Origin: CAISGS01 sp044376615
GTDB taxonomy: Bacteria; Pseudomonadota; Alphaproteobacteria; Caulobacterales; Caulobacteraceae
Assembly: GCA_044376615.1 (NCBI GenBank)
Contig: JBILKO010000001.1
Location: forward strand, 8,035 to 72,034
Length of the DNA stretch: 64,000 nucleotides
Direction: 5' to 3'
The position numbers and the translations under genes are program-made. The notes under the pieces are model-generated. The model was not told the DNA's origin, did no database searches, and saw only the letters and a list, made by a program, of their open reading frames with translations. This document shows, one piece after another, positions 26,171 through 35,092 of this stretch. Position 1 is the stretch's first letter. Each line of letters begins with the position of its first letter.

Positions 26171-28288
26171 CTATTTCTTGGCTGTCACGGCTGCGGCATC
26201 TTCTGCCTTGGCCTTGACCGCTTCGCTCAGGACATAGGCCCGGATGGACTCCGACTGGGCAGGTGTGAGGAACTGCTTGAAGCTGATCATGCCCATGGGC
26301 TGACGTGCCCCATCGATCACGACCGACTTCCAATTGTCTTCAGTCAGCAGCATCTGCGAGGTCTTCAGGTCTGGCAGATAGGTACCCGTCGCATTTGGTC
26401 CATGACAGACGGCGCAGTTTTGATGATAGAGGGCAAAGCCGTCCTTGACCGAGCCCTTGGAGCTGACGCCGGTCAGGTCAATGGCCATCTTCTCAGGCTT
26501 GGGGAAGGCCGCGACCTTGTCGGTACCGCCAATCTTAAAGACCAGCAGACGGCCGGGCAGACGCGGACGATCCGGCAGTGCGAAATTGGCCGCCAGAGGC
26601 GCCGCGCCGCCATAACCAACCATGATGGCGATGTATTGCTCGCCATCGATCGAATAGGTCGAGGGGGCGGCAATAATGCCATTACCTGCCTGATAGCTCC
26701 AAACCTTGGTGCCAGTCTTGGCGTTATAGGCGGCAAATTCGCCTTCAGCCGAGCCTTGGAAGACCAGATCTCCCGCTGTGGCCAGGACGCCGGCATTCCA
26801 GAAATAGGGGTGCTCGACGGTCCAGCGGGCCTTTTTGGCGACCGGATCCCAGGCAATCAGATGGCCCTTCATCATGGCCTTGATCGCGGCCTTGGCGGCC
26901 TTGCCATCGGGCAGGGCGGTGGCCAGCGTATCAATGCCGACATTCCAAGCGCCCTGCTTATGGATGTATTTGGTGTCATTGACATAGCCAAAGGGCACCG
27001 ACATGGCCGGGATATAGACCAGGCCCTCTTTCGGGCTATAGGCCATGGGATGCCAGTTGTGACCGCCATAGGGGGCTGGGACGGCCAGGGCCGGATTGGT
27101 TTCGTAGCGGGCACCGGGCGTCTCGATCGGACGGCCGGTCTTCATATCCACCCCAGAGGCCCAGGTGATGGGGATGTAGTTGTTGGCGGACAAGAGCTCG
27201 CCCGTGGCCCGGTCGAGCACATAGAAGAAGCCGTTCTTGGGGGCCTGCATGACCACCTTGCGCGCCTTGCCACCTATGTTTAGCTCGGCAAGCATAATGT
27301 GTTGGGTCGCGGTATAGTCCCAGCTGTCGCCTGGGGTGGTCTGATAGTGCCAGACATAGTCGCCCGTATCGGGCTTGAGCGCGACAATGGAGGACAAGAA
27401 CAGATTATCGCCCTTGCCGTCTGAACGCTTCAAATGGTTCCATGGCGAGCCATTGCCGGTGCCGACATAGAGGATGTCGAGATCGGGATCATATGCCATG
27501 GCATCCCAGGCCGTGCCGCCGCCGCCGGTCTTTTTCCAGCCATCGCCAAACCAGGTCTTATTGGCCTTTTCCGCCATGACCTTGTCCGAGGCCGCGCGAT
27601 CGGGCTTACCCTCTGGGTTTGGGGTCGTATAGAACCGCCAAGCCAGCTTGCCGGTATTGGCGTCATAGGCCGATAAATAGCCGCGAACACCATATTCCGC
27701 GCCGCCATTGCCGATTAAGACCTTGCCCTTGATCACGCGCGGTGCGCCGGTAATCGTATAGGGCTGGGCCTGGTCAACCGTAACGACTGACCACTTGACC
27801 TTGCCGGTCGCAGCGTCGAGCGCAATCAGGCGGCCATCCAGCGCACCGACAAAGACATTGCCGTTCCAGACCGCAACGCCGCGATTGACCACGTCGCAAC
27901 AGGCGCTGAAGCCGCGCTTGCCATCGACCTTGGGGTCATAGGACCATTTTAGCGCCCCGGTCCTGGCGTCAAAGGCAAACACCTTGGACCAGCTGGTCGT
28001 GGTATAGACCGTGCCATCGACCATCAGTGGCGTGGCTTCCTGACCACGGTCTGTATCAAATTCATAGTGCCAGGCGACGCCCAGCTTGCCGATCGTATCG
28101 GTGTTGACTTGGGTCAGTGGGCTATAGCGCTGCTCTGAATAGGTGCGGCCATAGCTCATCCAATTGCTGGAATCGCTATCGGCGGCGATCAAGCGCGCGG
28201 CATCGACCTTACCGGCCTTGGGGCCGGGATGGCATGCGGTCAGCAGCCAGGCTGCCGCAAGGGTTCCGAGAATGGCTCTAATCTTCAT
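26171..28288 (-). CDS. PQQ-dependent quinohemoprotein alcohol dehydrogenase (lipoprotein)
   Basis: A 705-aa periplasmic dehydrogenase. A lipobox LLTAC at residues 15-19 predicts lipid anchoring. An eight-bladed PQQ propeller follows, with the vicinal disulfide GFSACCDVVNRG near 129, the DPDLDILYVGTGNGSPWN blade, and GDSWDYTAT near 321 carrying the catalytic aspartate. A C-terminal cytochrome c domain has CAVCHGPNATG near 625 and a likely Met ligand in PMGMISF. The residue two after the catalytic Asp is Thr, not the Asp found in lanthanide-dependent XoxF/ExaF, so calcium use is predicted. It oxidises alcohols or aldehydes and passes electrons through haem c. Confidence 0.93.
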   Translation of the reverse strand: MKIRAILGTLAAAWLLTACHPGPKAGKVDAARLIAADSDSSNWMSYGRTYSEQRYSPLTQVNTDTIGKLGVAWHYEFDTDRGQEATPLMVDGTVYTTTSWSKVFAFDARTGALKWSYDPKVDGKRGFSACCDVVNRGVAVWNGNVFVGALDGRLIALDAATGKVKWSVVTVDQAQPYTITGAPRVIKGKVLIGNGGAEYGVRGYLSAYDANTGKLAWRFYTTPNPEGKPDRAASDKVMAEKANKTWFGDGWKKTGGGGTAWDAMAYDPDLDILYVGTGNGSPWNHLKRSDGKGDNLFLSSIVALKPDTGDYVWHYQTTPGDSWDYTATQHIMLAELNIGGKARKVVMQAPKNGFFYVLDRATGELLSANNYIPITWASGVDMKTGRPIETPGARYETNPALAVPAPYGGHNWHPMAYSPKEGLVYIPAMSVPFGYVNDTKYIHKQGAWNVGIDTLATALPDGKAAKAAIKAMMKGHLIAWDPVAKKARWTVEHPYFWNAGVLATAGDLVFQGSAEGEFAAYNAKTGTKVWSYQAGNGIIAAPSTYSIDGEQYIAIMVGYGGAAPLAANFALPDRPRLPGRLLVFKIGGTDKVAAFPKPEKMAIDLTGVSSKGSVKDGFALYHQNCAVCHGPNATGTYLPDLKTSQMLLTEDNWKSVVIDGARQPMGMISFKQFLTPAQSESIRAYVLSEAVKAKAEDAAAVTAKK

Positions 28289-28345
28289 GGTTTCCTGCCC
28301 TAAGATTTTTGTTTTTTGTCTAGGTTGACAGCGATCATGTTGTAA

Positions 28346-30418
28346 ATGCGCCAGGATGGCAACGGCCCGAGGTTTACAATCCGATCGGGCCTGAGTGGTT
28401 TTTGCGCAGGGCGTGTGATTTTGATGATTTCTGAGCCTCCTGTTATAGAGACGGTCGTTGTTCGTGCAGCGCGCCTTGCCCCATCACCAGCGGACAAGGT
28501 GTTTTCGATTGTGCGCCTGGACGAGGGCGATTTAGCTGCCGCGCCGCGTCTTGATGACGCTTTGAAACAGGTGCCTGGCGCGTCACTGTTTCGGCGCACC
28601 TCTAGCCTTTCGGCTAATCCAACCTCTCAAGGCCTGTCCTTACGCGCCATAGCGCCATCGGGCGCGGGCCGGGCCTTGGTGACCCTGGATGGGGTGCCGC
28701 AAAATGACCCCTTTGGCGGCTGGGTGATCTGGTCGGCCCTGCCACCAGAAGGTCTATCGGGGGTATCGGTAGTGCGTGGGGCGGGGGCAGGCGCTTATGG
28801 TGCCGGGGCCTTGACCGGGATGGTCGCCCTAGACGAGGCGGCCGGTTCGACCCGCAATCTGGAGGCCTCAGCCGGTGAGCTCGGCTCGGCCCGGCTAGGC
28901 CTGGCTTATGGTGAGGGACCGGTCTTTATGGTGGCCAGCCGCGAAACCTCGCAAGGCTATGTGCCGGTCCGCGGCGCACGCTCAGGCGCTGCGGATCGAC
29001 GCACCGATCTAGAGACCTGGAGTGCCTCGACCCGTCTGCAATATGATCTCGGCCAGGTGGTCGCCGCCTTCCGCCTTGGGGCCTATCAAGAAGATCGCGG
29101 TGCGGGCCTGAAAGGGGCCAATTCGCGGGCTGAGGGCCAACAGGCCAGCCTGACCCTGGCCCAGACTTCGGATGCCGATGCCAGCGGCTGGCGCGCTCAG
29201 GCCTGGGTAAGGCGCTCTAACCTCTCCAATAGCTCTGTGGCTGTGTCGGCTGACCGCGCAACAACCACGCCTGCCAATAACCAATATGCCACCCCGGCCA
29301 CTGGTTATGGCCTCAATGCGGCCTGGCGCGGGGCTGGCCAGGGCTGGACCAGCGAGATCGGGGCTGATGCGCGTCTGACGGATGGCGAAGTACACGAGCT
29401 GTTTCGCTATCAGGGTGGTGCCTTTACGCGTGACCGCCGTGCGGGTGGTCGCACCCAGGTCGTCGGCACCTATTGGGAAGGTTCGCGCCAATCGGGTCGC
29501 TGGCTGCTGGCCGGTGGGGCGCGTCTAGACGCCTGGCAGGCAACGGACGGCTTTCGGCGCGAGACCAATGCCCAGACCGGGTCCGTCACCCTAAGCCAGA
29601 CCTTTGCCAGGACCAATGGCCTTGAACCCACCGCCAGGCTGGGCCTTAAGCGGGATTTTGGCGACGGGCTTTATTGGCGCAGCGCCGTCTATTCCGGTTT
29701 CCGCACCCCGACCCTAAACGAGCTCTACCGTCCGTTCCGGGTTGGCAATGACATAACCGAAGCCAATCCGGCGCTGAAGCCAGAGCGCTTGGCGGGCCTA
29801 GACCTGAGCCTTGGCGGCGAGGGCGCGTGGCGCTGGAGCCTCGGCGGCTTTGCCAATCGTCTCAGCGACCCGGTAACTAATGTGACTCTGGGTGCAGGGC
29901 CTGGCGTACTGGCGGTCCTGCCGAGCGCGGGTTTTATCCCGGCGGGCGGTGTCCTAAGGCAGCGGCAAAATGCGGGGCAGATTATGGCCTATGGGCTTGA
30001 GGCCGAGGCCGCGCGGGACCTGACGCCCACCCTCAACGTTCGCGCAGCCCTATCGGCAACCCATGCCCGGGTTGAGGGCGCAGATAAGGCACCGCAATTG
30101 AATGGCAAGCGTCCGGCCCAGACCCCGGAACTGACGCTGGTTGCCCAACTGCGTTGGACCCCGGTCCAGCCCTTGACCCTAAGCGCTGACCTTCGGTTCG
30201 AGACTGCGCGCTATGAGGATGACCTTAATACCCGCCGCCTGGCTCCCGCCACCAGCCTGGATGCACGGGCAGGCTGGGCGCTTGCCAAGGGCCTTGAGGT
30301 CTATTTGGCCGCCGACAATGTCATCAATGCCAAGATCGCCGTGGCCCAGTCCGCCGATGGCGTCACCGGCTATGGCGCGCCGCGCCTGGTGCGGGTGGGC
30401 CTCAGTGTTAGGCGTTAG
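28346..30418 (+). CDS. TonB-dependent outer-membrane receptor
   Basis: A 690-aa receptor with a TonB-box-like IETVVVRA near residue 35, a plug domain (about 50-170; TLDGVPQNDPFGGW and VVRGAGAGAYGAGALTG are typical) and a 22-strand barrel thereafter. It is divergent from the PQQ dehydrogenase across 57 bp, which suggests a linked role, perhaps uptake of PQQ or of a substrate. Two oddities: no convincing signal peptide precedes the TonB box from any in-frame start (28346 or 28424), and the C-terminus ends SVRR rather than in an aromatic residue. The length is near that of E. coli YncD/PqqU. Confidence 0.85.
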   Translation: MRQDGNGPRFTIRSGLSGFCAGRVILMISEPPVIETVVVRAARLAPSPADKVFSIVRLDEGDLAAAPRLDDALKQVPGASLFRRTSSLSANPTSQGLSLRAIAPSGAGRALVTLDGVPQNDPFGGWVIWSALPPEGLSGVSVVRGAGAGAYGAGALTGMVALDEAAGSTRNLEASAGELGSARLGLAYGEGPVFMVASRETSQGYVPVRGARSGAADRRTDLETWSASTRLQYDLGQVVAAFRLGAYQEDRGAGLKGANSRAEGQQASLTLAQTSDADASGWRAQAWVRRSNLSNSSVAVSADRATTTPANNQYATPATGYGLNAAWRGAGQGWTSEIGADARLTDGEVHELFRYQGGAFTRDRRAGGRTQVVGTYWEGSRQSGRWLLAGGARLDAWQATDGFRRETNAQTGSVTLSQTFARTNGLEPTARLGLKRDFGDGLYWRSAVYSGFRTPTLNELYRPFRVGNDITEANPALKPERLAGLDLSLGGEGAWRWSLGGFANRLSDPVTNVTLGAGPGVLAVLPSAGFIPAGGVLRQRQNAGQIMAYGLEAEAARDLTPTLNVRAALSATHARVEGADKAPQLNGKRPAQTPELTLVAQLRWTPVQPLTLSADLRFETARYEDDLNTRRLAPATSLDARAGWALAKGLEVYLAADNVINAKIAVAQSADGVTGYGAPRLVRVGLSVRR

Positions 30419-31518
30419 CGACCACAACCTGCCACCTTGCAGGCGGCGTCATCGGACCAGCTGATCAGGCGCACCAGCATGGCCCCGATCTCGTGCAGGG
30501 GCGAGGTCGCAAGCGACAGGACCTGACCATCCAGCGGGGCCGTGACCGTTGCCGTGACCTGGCCAAAGGGATTGCTGATCGTGGCCAATACCTGGCCTGC
30601 CTTGACCTTATCGCCGATCTTGACCTTGAGCCGGGCATAGCCGCCGCGCGGGGCCGAGACATTGGTGGTCAGATTGCCGATATAGGGATCGGGCCCAGGC
30701 TTGGTTATCTGCCCTACGACCATGCCCTGATCGATCATCAGGTTTTTGATGCCGGTAAGCGCCCGCTCGATCATCACCGGGTCAAATACTTCCGGCGCGC
30801 CGAGCTCCAAGGTCACGGCCGTCATGCCCGCAGCATTGAGCATATTCTCAATCGCTCCGTTCACGCCCGGATCAAGCTTGATGACATCAGGCCGGATCAC
30901 TTCGGCCATGTGTTTAGCTGCTGGGGTTTGGGCGAAGATGTACATGGGATAGAGCGTGCCGCGTGACTGGGTGTGCAGATCAATGGCCAGATCAGCATTG
31001 CCGATAAACAGGCCCGTCCAGAGCCGCCCGGCATAGACATCGGCAATATCATCGCTATTCACATCGCCGGGCATTTTGCGGTTTAAGTTGCTGGTGCCCG
31101 CGCCCTCACTCGGCTGAAACCCGCGCGCGGCCTGCAAGAGGCCAGGCTGGTTCAGGCCGGGCACGCCAATCACAACCCCGCTCAGCAGTTTGGGATCAAG
31201 GTCCTTGAACAGGTCCTGGATGACCGCAATGCCATTGAGCTCATCGCCATGCACAGCGGCCGTGAGCAAGAGCCGCTTGCCGGGCCTTGCCCCCTTGGCA
31301 ACCAGGACCGGCACATACCAGCCAAGCCCAGTCGCCTGGTCCGTGACCCGAAAATAGAAGCGCGACAGGCTGGCAGGTGGCAGGTCGCTGACATCCAGGG
31401 CCGAAATCACCGGCGCCCCATCCATCCTGTCGCCGGTCAGGACCGTGGCGGCCTGGGTCTGCGCCCCACCTAGGGCGAGCGTGAGGCTAGCGATCAGAAG
31501 GGCAGCAAGGCGTTTCAT
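30415..31518 (-). CDS. succinylglutamate desuccinylase/aspartoacylase-family zinc hydrolase
   Basis: A 367-aa secreted M14-like metalloenzyme with a signal peptide MKRLAALLIASLTLALGG... cleaved near QTQAA. Zinc ligands are seen in AAVHGDELNGI (His, Glu; near residue 90) and IDLHTQSRGTLYPMY (His; near 180), with a catalytic glutamate in VTLELGAPE. A C-terminal hinge-like domain (about 285-345, KIGDKVKAGQVLATISNP) resembles a biotinyl-lipoyl fold, common in this subgroup. The ATG at 31518 begins the signal peptide; the frame extends further without support. Its stop overlaps the TonB-receptor stop by 4 bases. Confidence 0.8.
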   Translation of the reverse strand: MKRLAALLIASLTLALGGAQTQAATVLTGDRMDGAPVISALDVSDLPPASLSRFYFRVTDQATGLGWYVPVLVAKGARPGKRLLLTAAVHGDELNGIAVIQDLFKDLDPKLLSGVVIGVPGLNQPGLLQAARGFQPSEGAGTSNLNRKMPGDVNSDDIADVYAGRLWTGLFIGNADLAIDLHTQSRGTLYPMYIFAQTPAAKHMAEVIRPDVIKLDPGVNGAIENMLNAAGMTAVTLELGAPEVFDPVMIERALTGIKNLMIDQGMVVGQITKPGPDPYIGNLTTNVSAPRGGYARLKVKIGDKVKAGQVLATISNPFGQVTATVTAPLDGQVLSLATSPLHEIGAMLVRLISWSDDAACKVAGCGR

Positions 31519-31520
31519 GC

Positions 31521-32717
31521 TTAAGGCCGCTCGAATATGGCCGCCAGGCCCTGGCCGCCGCCAACGCACATGGTCTCTAGGCCATAGCGGCCCTTGCGGC
31601 GCTCTAGCTCATACAACAAGGTGGCCAAGATCCGCCCACCGGTTGCGGCAATCGGGTGGCCGAGCGAAATGCCTGAGCCATTGACGTTCAAACGCTCTGG
31701 ATCATGCCAGTTCCAGCCCTTGAGCACGGCCAGTACCTGACAGGCAAAGGCCTCATTCAACTCAACCAGATCCATCTTGTCGACCGTCAGTCCTGTGCGG
31801 GCCATCAGCTTTTCAACGGCGGGGACAGGGCCATAGCCCATAGTGCCGGGGTGACACCCCGCTGCTGCCCAGCCGACCAAATAGCCGATGGGCTCTAGAT
31901 TAAGTTCGGCCAACTTATCCTCGGCCACGATCAGACAGGCGGCGGCAGCATCGTTTTGCTGGCTGGAATTACCGGCCGTGACGATGCCGTCCTTCATGAT
32001 CGGACGCAGGGCGGCCATGCTGGCGACAGTGGCATCGCTGCGCACGCCCTCGTCGCGGCTGACCAGGACGGGATCACCCTTGCGCTGCGGCACGCTGATC
32101 GGGACAAGTTCCTGATCAAAGGCCCCGCGCGCCCAGGCCGCGGCTGCCCGCGCATGGCTCTGGGCGGCATATTCGTCTGAGGCTTCACGGCTAATATTAT
32201 GCTCGCGCGCCAGGTTTTCGGCGGTCTCGATCATGCCGGAAATCTTGCCAAAGCGCTCAACCGGCTGGGATCGCTCGCGGCCGCGCTCAAGCCGGTCATG
32301 CAGGGTGACAGAGCCGGCCCGCGCGCCGCCGCGCATGTCGGTGGTATAGTATTCAACATTGCTCATGCTCTCGACGCCGCCCGCAATCACGACATCGGCG
32401 GCGCCGGTCTGGACCATCATGGCGGCATTGACGATGGCTTGCAGCCCGCCGCCGCAGCGCCGATCGACCTGGCTGCCCGGCACCTCGATCGGAAGATCCG
32501 CCGCCAAAGCCGCCCAGCGGCCAATGCAGGGCGTCTCGCCATTGGCATAGCTTTGAGCAAAGACGACATCCTCGATCCGGGCGGGATCAATGCCGCTGCG
32601 GGCCACAACCGCCTTGACGACGGCGGCGGCCAGGGTCTCTACCGGGACAGAGGCCATGGACCCTAGGAACTTGCCAACCGGGGTGCGGACAGGGGCGATA
32701 ATGGCAGCGCGGCGCAT
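31521..32717 (-). CDS. acetyl-CoA C-acyltransferase (thiolase)
   Basis: A 398-aa thiolase that makes or cleaves 3-ketoacyl-CoA. The acyl-accepting cysteine is in VDRRCGGGLQAIV (near residue 90), the catalytic histidine in SLGHPIAATGGR (near 350) and the second cysteine in ETMCVGGGQGLAAIF (near 380). The usual N-R-L-C-G-S-G around the nucleophile is D-R-R-C-G-G-G here, a variant seen in some acetyltransferase subfamilies. The zinc hydrolase begins 2 bp downstream on the same strand. Confidence 0.92.
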   Translation of the reverse strand: MRRAAIIAPVRTPVGKFLGSMASVPVETLAAAVVKAVVARSGIDPARIEDVVFAQSYANGETPCIGRWAALAADLPIEVPGSQVDRRCGGGLQAIVNAAMMVQTGAADVVIAGGVESMSNVEYYTTDMRGGARAGSVTLHDRLERGRERSQPVERFGKISGMIETAENLAREHNISREASDEYAAQSHARAAAAWARGAFDQELVPISVPQRKGDPVLVSRDEGVRSDATVASMAALRPIMKDGIVTAGNSSQQNDAAAACLIVAEDKLAELNLEPIGYLVGWAAAGCHPGTMGYGPVPAVEKLMARTGLTVDKMDLVELNEAFACQVLAVLKGWNWHDPERLNVNGSGISLGHPIAATGGRILATLLYELERRKGRYGLETMCVGGGQGLAAIFERP

Positions 32718-32846
32718 GGGCGTCTGATCTCCAACCTAAACCTTGCCCTTTATGAACCGGGCTTTGGCTTGACCCAAGGCCAAAATCGGACACCAATCGG
32801 ATTTCCAGGCCGCCAATGCACGCGGCCCTAGGGGGAGAAACACAAG

Positions 32847-33242
32847 ATGACACCTTTGCTGACCTTATTGGCCTGGACCCTGGTCCTGGCCTTTGCCCAG
32901 ATTCTATCCTTCGATTTTGCTCGGACCGGACAATACGGCCTGAAATGGAATACTGGCCCGCGCGACGAGACCATGCCGCCGCTTAGCGCCTTTGCCGAAC
33001 GCCTGCGCCGCGCCCAGGATAATCTTTATGAGACCCTGCCTCTGTTTATTGCCGCAGTCCTGATTGCGCATGCGGCGGGCAAGGAAAATGCCCAGACCGT
33101 TATGGGCGCGCAAATCTATTTGGCTGGGCGGGTGGTCTATGTCCCGCTCTATGCGTTTGGCGTGCGCCAGGTTCGGTCCCTGGTCTGGCTAGCCAGCACG
33201 GCGGGCCTGTTACTGATCATCTGGAACCTTTTGGCCGGTTGA
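32847..33242 (+). CDS. MAPEG family membrane protein
   Basis: A 131-aa protein with four TM helices. RLRRAQDNLYETLPLFIAAVLIAHA and AGRVVYVPLYAFGV match the MAPEG family (membrane-associated proteins in eicosanoid and glutathione metabolism). Bacterial members are mostly uncharacterised. The ATG at 32847 follows GGGGGAGAAA. It precedes the GNAT gene by 1 bp. Confidence 0.85.
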   Translation: MTPLLTLLAWTLVLAFAQILSFDFARTGQYGLKWNTGPRDETMPPLSAFAERLRRAQDNLYETLPLFIAAVLIAHAAGKENAQTVMGAQIYLAGRVVYVPLYAFGVRQVRSLVWLASTAGLLLIIWNLLAG

Positions 33243-33243
33243 G

Positions 33244-33795
33244 TTGAGCATATTTGATTTTCAAAGCGGGCCGGGGGCGTCACAGGCCCCGGCCCTGCAG
33301 ACCGAGCGCTTAACCCTGCGCGGTCATAGCCTCGATGACTTCAATGCCAGCTTAGCGCTTTGGAGCGATCCGAGCGTCACCCGCTTTATTGGCGGCAGGC
33401 CAGCGACCACCTCTGAAGTCTGGTCCCGGATCCTGACCTATACCGGTCACTGGGCCTTGATGGGGTTTGGCTATTGGGCCGTTATCGAGACCAAGACCGG
33501 CCGGTTTATTGGCGAGGTGGGCCTGGCCTATAGCCGGCGCGATATAGACCCGCCTTTGGATCAATGTCCCGAAAGCGGCTGGGCCTTTATCCCCGATGTT
33601 CATGGCCTGGGCCTGGCCAGCGAGGCGGTGCGCGCCGCCCTGGCATGGGCCGATCACCATTTTGGCCGCACCGACAGCGTCTGTATGATCGACCCAGCCA
33701 ATGCGCCCTCAATCACCCTGGCCAAGCGCTGCGGCTATAGCCTGCGCGGCGATGCCCAGTTTCGCGGCTCAAAGACCCTGATCTTTGAGCGCTAG
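33244..33795 (+). CDS. GNAT-family N-acetyltransferase (RimJ/RimL type)
   Basis: A 183-aa acetyltransferase. LQTERLTLRGHSLDDFNA is the usual N-terminal strand-helix, WAFIPDVHGLGLASEAVRAALAWAD covers the acetyl-CoA pyrophosphate loop, and VCMIDPANAPSITLAKRCGY is the C-terminal motif of the RimJ/RimL group. The target is unknown. No ATG is available before the fold begins; the TTG at 33244 directly after the MAPEG stop is the likely start, implying coupled translation. Confidence 0.82.
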   Translation: MSIFDFQSGPGASQAPALQTERLTLRGHSLDDFNASLALWSDPSVTRFIGGRPATTSEVWSRILTYTGHWALMGFGYWAVIETKTGRFIGEVGLAYSRRDIDPPLDQCPESGWAFIPDVHGLGLASEAVRAALAWADHHFGRTDSVCMIDPANAPSITLAKRCGYSLRGDAQFRGSKTLIFER

Positions 33796-33841
33796 GTCCA
33801 GTTTTCCCATTTAAATTGGATCCCTAAGGTCGCTACACCCG

Positions 33842-34753
33842 ATGACAAAAGACGACCATGAAACAGAGCAAAGTTCGGCGCTGGGCTGGGTCTGGCTTTC
33901 GCGATTCATTGCGGTTGATCGGCGGCTTGCTCAAAGGGCATCGGGCAATCGCGCAACACGCTTCATTTATGAATTTATTCGCTTTGGCATGAAGCAGGCC
34001 TGGGCCTGTTTGTTCGGCGGTGCCATGCTGGCGCTCCTGCTGGCCACCCATCTTTGGTATCCGAAAGACGCTTTATTTGCGCGCTATGATTTTCTTGTGC
34101 TGGCGGCCTTGTCGGTTCAGGTCGGCATGCTGGTCTGGCGGCTTGAGACCTGGGAAGAAGCCCGGGTCATCTTGGTCTTTCACCTCGTCGGGACGGCGAT
34201 GGAGATTTTTAAAACCCGCATGGGCTCTTGGATTTATCCTGAGCCAAGTCTCTTGCGATTGGGGGGCGTTCCGCTCTTTTCAGGATTTATGTATGCGGCG
34301 GTCGGCAGTTACATCGCGCGGGCCTGGCGCCTGTTTGATTTTCAGTTTGAGCGTTATCCGCCACTATGGGCGACCTGGCTGCTCGCGGCTGCAATCTATG
34401 GGAACTTTTTCCTCCACCATTATTGGTATGATTTAAGGTGGATCATATTGGCGGCGTTTTTTCTGCTCTTCGGAAGAACCGTGATTTGGTTTCGCGTGCA
34501 CCATCACTGGCGCTGGATGCCCGTTCCAATATCGACCTTTTTGGTCGCGCTGTTTATTTGGATTGGCGAAAACATTGGCACCTGGTCCAGGGCTTGGATC
34601 TACCCATCCCAATCCAGCGGTTGGTCGCCCGTACCCCTGTCAAAGCTATCGGCCTGGTATTTGCTGATGATTATCAGTGTTGTCCTTGTAACCCTGGTTC
34701 AAAAGCCCAAGGCGTTTGACAAGCGCGGGGCCGAGCTCCAGCCGAATGGCTGA
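33842..34753 (+). CDS. DUF817 family integral membrane protein
   Basis: A 303-aa protein with about eight TM helices. FHLVGTAMEIFKTRMGSW and LFSGFMYAAVGSYIARAW are signature stretches of DUF817, and several histidines (HHYW, HHHWRW) cluster in the second half. Its function is unknown. A short gap with AT-rich sequence separates it from the GNAT gene. Confidence 0.82.
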   Translation: MTKDDHETEQSSALGWVWLSRFIAVDRRLAQRASGNRATRFIYEFIRFGMKQAWACLFGGAMLALLLATHLWYPKDALFARYDFLVLAALSVQVGMLVWRLETWEEARVILVFHLVGTAMEIFKTRMGSWIYPEPSLLRLGGVPLFSGFMYAAVGSYIARAWRLFDFQFERYPPLWATWLLAAAIYGNFFLHHYWYDLRWIILAAFFLLFGRTVIWFRVHHHWRWMPVPISTFLVALFIWIGENIGTWSRAWIYPSQSSGWSPVPLSKLSAWYLLMIISVVLVTLVQKPKAFDKRGAELQPNG

Positions 34754-35092
34754 ATGCATATTTACCAATCATCGCTTCAGGACCCCGCCCGGCGAGGCCT
34801 GAAATCAGTGTGGAAATGCATGGCATCCTTGCCCCCAGCCACAGCTCAGCCTGCTTGTGGCAAGGCACTGACCAGGCCCACGGCTCCGGCCGATAGCATT
34901 AATTTACGGCGATCAAGGCGCATTGTGGTTCATCCTCAAATCCAGGCTGGCAAACTAGGCCCCTGGAGTGGCCCCTGACAAGGGCGCACCGGCGCGCGAT
35001 TATTGCTTGTCAAAAGTATTGTAAAAATCGCCATCTTGACGGGTTTTCACCGGCCTTGTCTTGTGGGTGTCGGGGACATTGGGGGGCAGACC
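34754..35092. other. 339-bp gap without an intact gene
   Basis: The longest non-coding stretch of the window. It contains, on the minus strand, a ribosome-binding site and the first 25 codons of a Tat-type signal sequence that stops at once (34846-34923). The plus-strand promoter of the S9 peptidase must also lie here. No RNA gene or clear hairpin terminator was seen. Confidence 0.6.
34846..34923 (-). pseudogene. remnant of a Tat-exported protein gene (N-terminus only)
   Basis: From an ATG at 34923, preceded by GAGGATGAACCACA, 25 codons read MRLDRRKLMLSAGAVGLVSA then LPQAG and a TGA. The D-R-R-K-L motif followed by an Ala/Gly/Leu hydrophobic stretch is a twin-arginine signal. The frame ends before any mature domain. 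The minus-strand frame at 34674-34868 continues a little in another phase without recognisable homology, so this looks like a decayed gene end. A functional 25-aa peptide is less likely. Confidence 0.45.

Noticed and set aside
26075..27283. A 402-codon plus-strand open frame opposite the PQQ dehydrogenase
   Set aside because: It is a mirror of a strongly supported gene on the other strand, with Gly/Asp/His-rich sequence typical of antisense reading in GC-rich DNA and no motif.
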